64,000 bases of DNA from the NCBI GenBank assembly GCA_963210315.1, contig OY723324.1:868001-932000 (forward strand). Direction: 5' to 3'. The notes under the pieces were generated by a model that was given only the letters and a program-made list of their open reading frames with translations, ran no database searches and was not told the origin of the DNA. This stretch comes from Rhynchopus euleeides. Taxonomy: Eukaryota; Euglenozoa; Diplonemea; Diplonemida; Diplonemidae. Positions 60,859-64,000 of the stretch are shown in pieces (the stretch's first letter is position 1; every line of letters starts with the position of its first letter). Position numbers and translations under genes: made by a program.

Positions 60859-61866
60859 CCCCTGCGGACGGGATCTGCAGGATCAACTCAATCAGGGCGC
60901 ATTTGCGGGCCGGCCCCCCCCTCTGGGATTTGTTTCCACAGGCCAACAGGGGCTGGGCAGGCCACGGGTGATGTTTCTGGGCCTTCTTCGAGACACGCGA
61001 TCGACAGGTCGACCTTTTGTACCTTACTTTTCTCTCCATTCAATATCCGCCCCCTCCCCTCCCCCCTTGTGCTGGATTGCAGCTGAACCGCCGATCGGGA
61101 TTTTTGTGTGGTGCTGGTATTCTGTTTGTTTGAAAAATGAATCTTGACAATTTTTCGGCGTGCTCTCTGCATACATGCATGAACAGAGGCGCCGTCCGCA
61201 TGTGTCTGTCAAATTAGTTGTTTTTTCTTCTGTCGTTGAAGCGATACGAATTGCGTTTGCCGTCCGGTTGGGGGTCGCATCGCTCGTTAGCGCTTCGCAG
61301 AAGCGCAGGGGCAGCGAGCCTGCTGAATCGGGATGCGCTCCACATACACACACAGCAACAGAGCGAAGGCATCTTGGGCTGGCATCAGAGAGGGTCACAC
61401 CCCACACCCGAGCACGCCCCTGTCCTCCAGACTCGCGCCCTGCCTGCCGGCAGAGGACGTTCGTCTCTTCTGTTGTGTCGTGTGAGCTGAGCAGGGGCCC
61501 AAACGAAAACAAACAACAACGGGGTGACCCCAACAAAGCGCTGTGTGCTGGTGCCCGGCTGTGTGAGGCGCACGAGAAGGCCGTCCGCGTCGCCACCTGC
61601 AGCCCACTGTACCCCCTGTGGGTGCCCAGTGCGCATTCTTTGTTCCGTCTTCTCTTCGCTGTCGATGTGTGCGTTTAGTCGCCACTGAGTGTGCCGTGTT
61701 GCGTGTGGAGGCAGGTGATGCCCACTGCACCCGGTGCCTGCACAGGCGTGCCGCAAGGTATCTTGGATGCCCTTCCCCAGCCCTGCTTGTGTACGTGTGC
61801 ACTGCCACCGCATCTTGCACTGTGCACCCACCCGCCTGCAGACAGTCTCACCACACGGCAGTCAGC
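60859..61866. other. Intergenic spacer and 5' leader of membrane-protein gene
   Basis: No gene recognised. The last ~45 bases (CACCCACCCGCCTGCAG onwards) are nearly identical to the DNA before the ATGs at 201 and 3099, and include the CTGCAG acceptor-like site. Confidence 0.4.
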
Positions 61867-63195
61867 ATGCTCACCCTCCTCCTGGCTGCGGCTGCCTGTG
61901 CTGCTGATGCTGACATAAAATGTGATGGTTTTGGAAACTCGAAGACGTACGACGTGCCCAACGGGGTCGCAATGTCACCGGCACTGGGGTTCACACCAGC
62001 TGGTGAGGGTGTGGTGGCAGTGTGTGTCAAAGAGGCCGGCAGCGACACTGTCGGTTTCGTCCATCTCCTGGACGCTTACACCGGAGACGTGAGAGAGGTC
62101 ACTCCTGCAAAGTGTGGTGCCTCCCCAGAGGTGCGTCAAGAGCTGATGATCAACGAGCAGTCCCTGGTATCGGTGGCGGATAACGCGTCGGTGCCTGATG
62201 CCGACCTCGTCTTCCTCTCTCTCAACGGCAGCACCTCTTTGACTCGGAAGACATCATACGCACTCTGCGCGGGTTCGAATGGCGAGTCCCTCTCTGTCAT
62301 TGGTGTGTCTGGCGAGTCTCAGTTTTCCCTGGAGGTGTACGACAACCAGGGCACCTTGCAGCAAAGCCTTGACCTTGAGGGCAGACCGGTGGCCGTCGCT
62401 GTGTCGAAGCTGATCGGGAACTCGACCTCCTCCGACTACTACGTAGCAGTTGGGTTTGTTGGTCTACCTCTCACTGTGTACGATTCTAACGGGGATATTG
62501 TAGCTAGCTACACCCTGCGTCGTGACCCTTTCTTCTCCGGGATGAAGTTCCGTGACGAGAACAACAGCCTTGTGCTTGCAGAATTCTCGGAAACCATCGT
62601 GTTCAACATCGAGACGGGTGCGAGTACCACATCTTCCCTCCCCGACCAGTATTCCTTCGGTGTGTTGGTTGCCTTCAACGACGACGGAAGCAAGATTTTT
62701 GCTAATCTGAAGTCTCTGCAGGGCGGGGCACCCCGTGTTTACGTCAGGGACGTCGACACAGGGGATGGGCGGATGCTGTGCACGATGGATGATGTCGCAC
62801 CGTGGATTACGGGTGTCTCCTTCGCCACGGATGGGCAGGGCCGCAGTGTGGTCTTGACATACAGCCAGAAGGACGACTCTGCACCTCTGAGGGTGACTGT
62901 TTTCAACGTGCCCGACGTGACGACTGTGCCTGCCACAGCCGCACCGAGGACACCTGCACCTTCGACACCTGTCCCGACGACACCCGCACCAACGAGGGAT
63001 ACGCCTGCTCCAACCAACACGCCAAGTGACAGCTCAGCCCCCATCGGATCCATCATCGGTGGTGTTCTTGGCGGTGTTGCACTCCTGGTGGCTGCAGGCG
63101 TGGGTTTCTGCCTGTGGAAGAAGCGGCAGGCTGTCCCTCAGACCGATAGGGAATGTCTTGCCACTGCACACACGCAGGACTACCACACCATGTGA
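61867..63195 (+). CDS. Type I membrane glycoprotein, intact paralogue
   Basis: 442 aa from ATG 61867; an upstream frame to 61618 exists, but this Met begins a clear signal peptide (MLTLLLAAAACAAD) and matches the other copies. The ectodomain (about 20-350) resembles the 201-1479 copy throughout and has repeated strand motifs (VFNIETG, YVRDVDTG, VTVFNVPDV) consistent with a beta-propeller. A Thr/Pro stalk follows (about 355-390: TPAPSTPVPTTPAPT), suited to O-glycosylation and missing in the first copy. A single TM helix (IGSIIGGVLGGVALLVAAGV, about 392-411) and a KKRQ tail close it. Likely a surface protein; ligand unknown. Confidence 0.75.
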   Translation: MLTLLLAAAACAADADIKCDGFGNSKTYDVPNGVAMSPALGFTPAGEGVVAVCVKEAGSDTVGFVHLLDAYTGDVREVTPAKCGASPEVRQELMINEQSLVSVADNASVPDADLVFLSLNGSTSLTRKTSYALCAGSNGESLSVIGVSGESQFSLEVYDNQGTLQQSLDLEGRPVAVAVSKLIGNSTSSDYYVAVGFVGLPLTVYDSNGDIVASYTLRRDPFFSGMKFRDENNSLVLAEFSETIVFNIETGASTTSSLPDQYSFGVLVAFNDDGSKIFANLKSLQGGAPRVYVRDVDTGDGRMLCTMDDVAPWITGVSFATDGQGRSVVLTYSQKDDSAPLRVTVFNVPDVTTVPATAAPRTPAPSTPVPTTPAPTRDTPAPTNTPSDSSAPIGSIIGGVLGGVALLVAAGVGFCLWKKRQAVPQTDRECLATAHTQDYHTM

Positions 63196-64000
63196 GGGTG
63201 TGTTCGGCAACGCCCATCAACACCGCCTCCACGCCTCCCGTATGATGGCAGTGAGAGGTTCCTCCAAGACTCGGGCGAACACATTAACCAGCGTTCAATG
63301 CACGATACACTTCCTTTCTCTCTCCTATGCGGCCCCCGCGTTGCTTTTTTTTGGTGGGCTGCTCTTTGTTGCTCGTTGTTGTTCCGTTACCCCTTTCCCC
63401 GACTGTCAGCAGCGCCCGTCACGAGAGCAACCTGCTCCCTGCCTCGTGGTGTGGCGATGCGCACAACCAAGGTGTGGAGGCGGGAAGGGAACTATCCTTT
63501 GCCAGCACCCACCCACACAAGTGCATTATGCACACAACGAGATGTTTCGTTCATCGTGTTTCGACTACGCATTTCCCCGTTTCTATGTGTGGTGTCTGCC
63601 CACACCACTCTGAGCCATCCCGCCTCTGCATTGCGTTGTTGGTTTGGCGTGCGAGGGGGTACACTGGCTGTCACGCACAGCATCAACCCACACAGTGGGC
63701 TCCCTCCCCGAGAGCCAGCCTGCAGGGCCAGTCTGAGCGGTCAGACTGCTGACTTTCTGAAAAGGGCCAGTCTGCCCGCTAGCGCAGTGATGTAACAATA
63801 TGCTCGTTACGGTGGTTGGGCTGGTTTGGCAATATCGGGATACGGATACGGGATACGCTCTGCCTATCAAACTGGGCCCAGCCCAGGTAAGCTGGAGGAG
63901 GGGGTGCGGGGAGCTACCCTTGTCGTTAGGTGCAGCCCGTTGTGGAGCGGTCCACCACGAGCATTCTTGGTGCAGCATTGGTTCCAGATTCCGTCACCGT
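63196..64000. other. 3' flank of membrane-protein gene
   Basis: 63196-63640 is related to the duplicated flank at 1480-2110 (GTGTGTTCGGCAACGCCCAT, CCGCCTCCACGCCTCCCG, then CCACACCACTCTGAGCCATC). Downstream, 63720-63785 has a CCAGTCTG/CAGACTG short inverted motif. No gene. Confidence 0.5.

Noticed and set aside
1..64000. tRNA or rRNA genes
   Set aside because: I looked for cloverleaf B-box motifs such as GGTTCGAATCC and for rRNA cores and saw none; a tRNAscan run was not possible.

Overview
The window reads as nuclear DNA of a GC-rich unicellular eukaryote. The coding genes are eukaryotic: a VPS26C-like arrestin-fold protein, a PB1-domain MAPKKK, a PHD/PWWP-like chromatin protein, an XRN-family 5'-3' exoribonuclease, an SLC35B-type transporter, a CAMK-like kinase and type I membrane glycoproteins. 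Three genes carry short GT-AG introns. All twelve host genes lie on the + strand, and most start shortly after a pyrimidine tract ending in AG, as expected for polycistronic transcription with trans-splicing. That points to Euglenozoa, and a diplonemid is my best guess; it is an inference, not a proof. Intergenic DNA is full of poly-G/poly-C tracts.

Host layout, all +: membrane-protein copy broken by a frameshift (201-1479), its duplicated 3' flank and a truncated third copy (1425-3194), pseudo-lipase with introns (3722-about 7780), Ubl-like/WD40 protein (8885-10165), CAMK-like kinase (10798-12752), VPS26C-like protein (18698-20437), SLC35B-like transporter (30973-32247), PHD protein (40272-42092), MAPKKK (43239-46625), TPR/IQ protein (48679-49902), XRN exonuclease with a membrane hairpin (55043-58555), small coiled-coil protein (60421-60858) and an intact membrane-protein paralogue (61867-63195).

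Between these genes sits a dense layer of DNA transposons, many nested. Six elements start with CACG (five with CACGGTGG), end with its complement, and are flanked by matching 2-bp direct repeats (TA, TG or CT). Each has its own subterminal array of short palindromes: AACCGGTT (15187-17910), TACATGTA/CATGCAAG (20717-24068 and 50636-54771), TGACCAGGTCA (26100-30150), CCGCTAGCGG (35200-38239) and CCGATATCGG (47164-47354). Two of them carry related genes: ORF1, of unknown function, and ORF2, whose motifs resemble the catalytic sites of RAG1/Transib/CACTA-group recombinases and which ends in three C2H2 zinc fingers. With their RSS-like CACGGTG ends, these look like a new lineage near RAG1/Transib/CMC and are the most interesting content here. 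Also present are an intact pogo/Tigger-like element (50859-54301), a decayed hAT-like element (21577-23865), a piggyBac remnant (about 33160-33547) and several MITEs.
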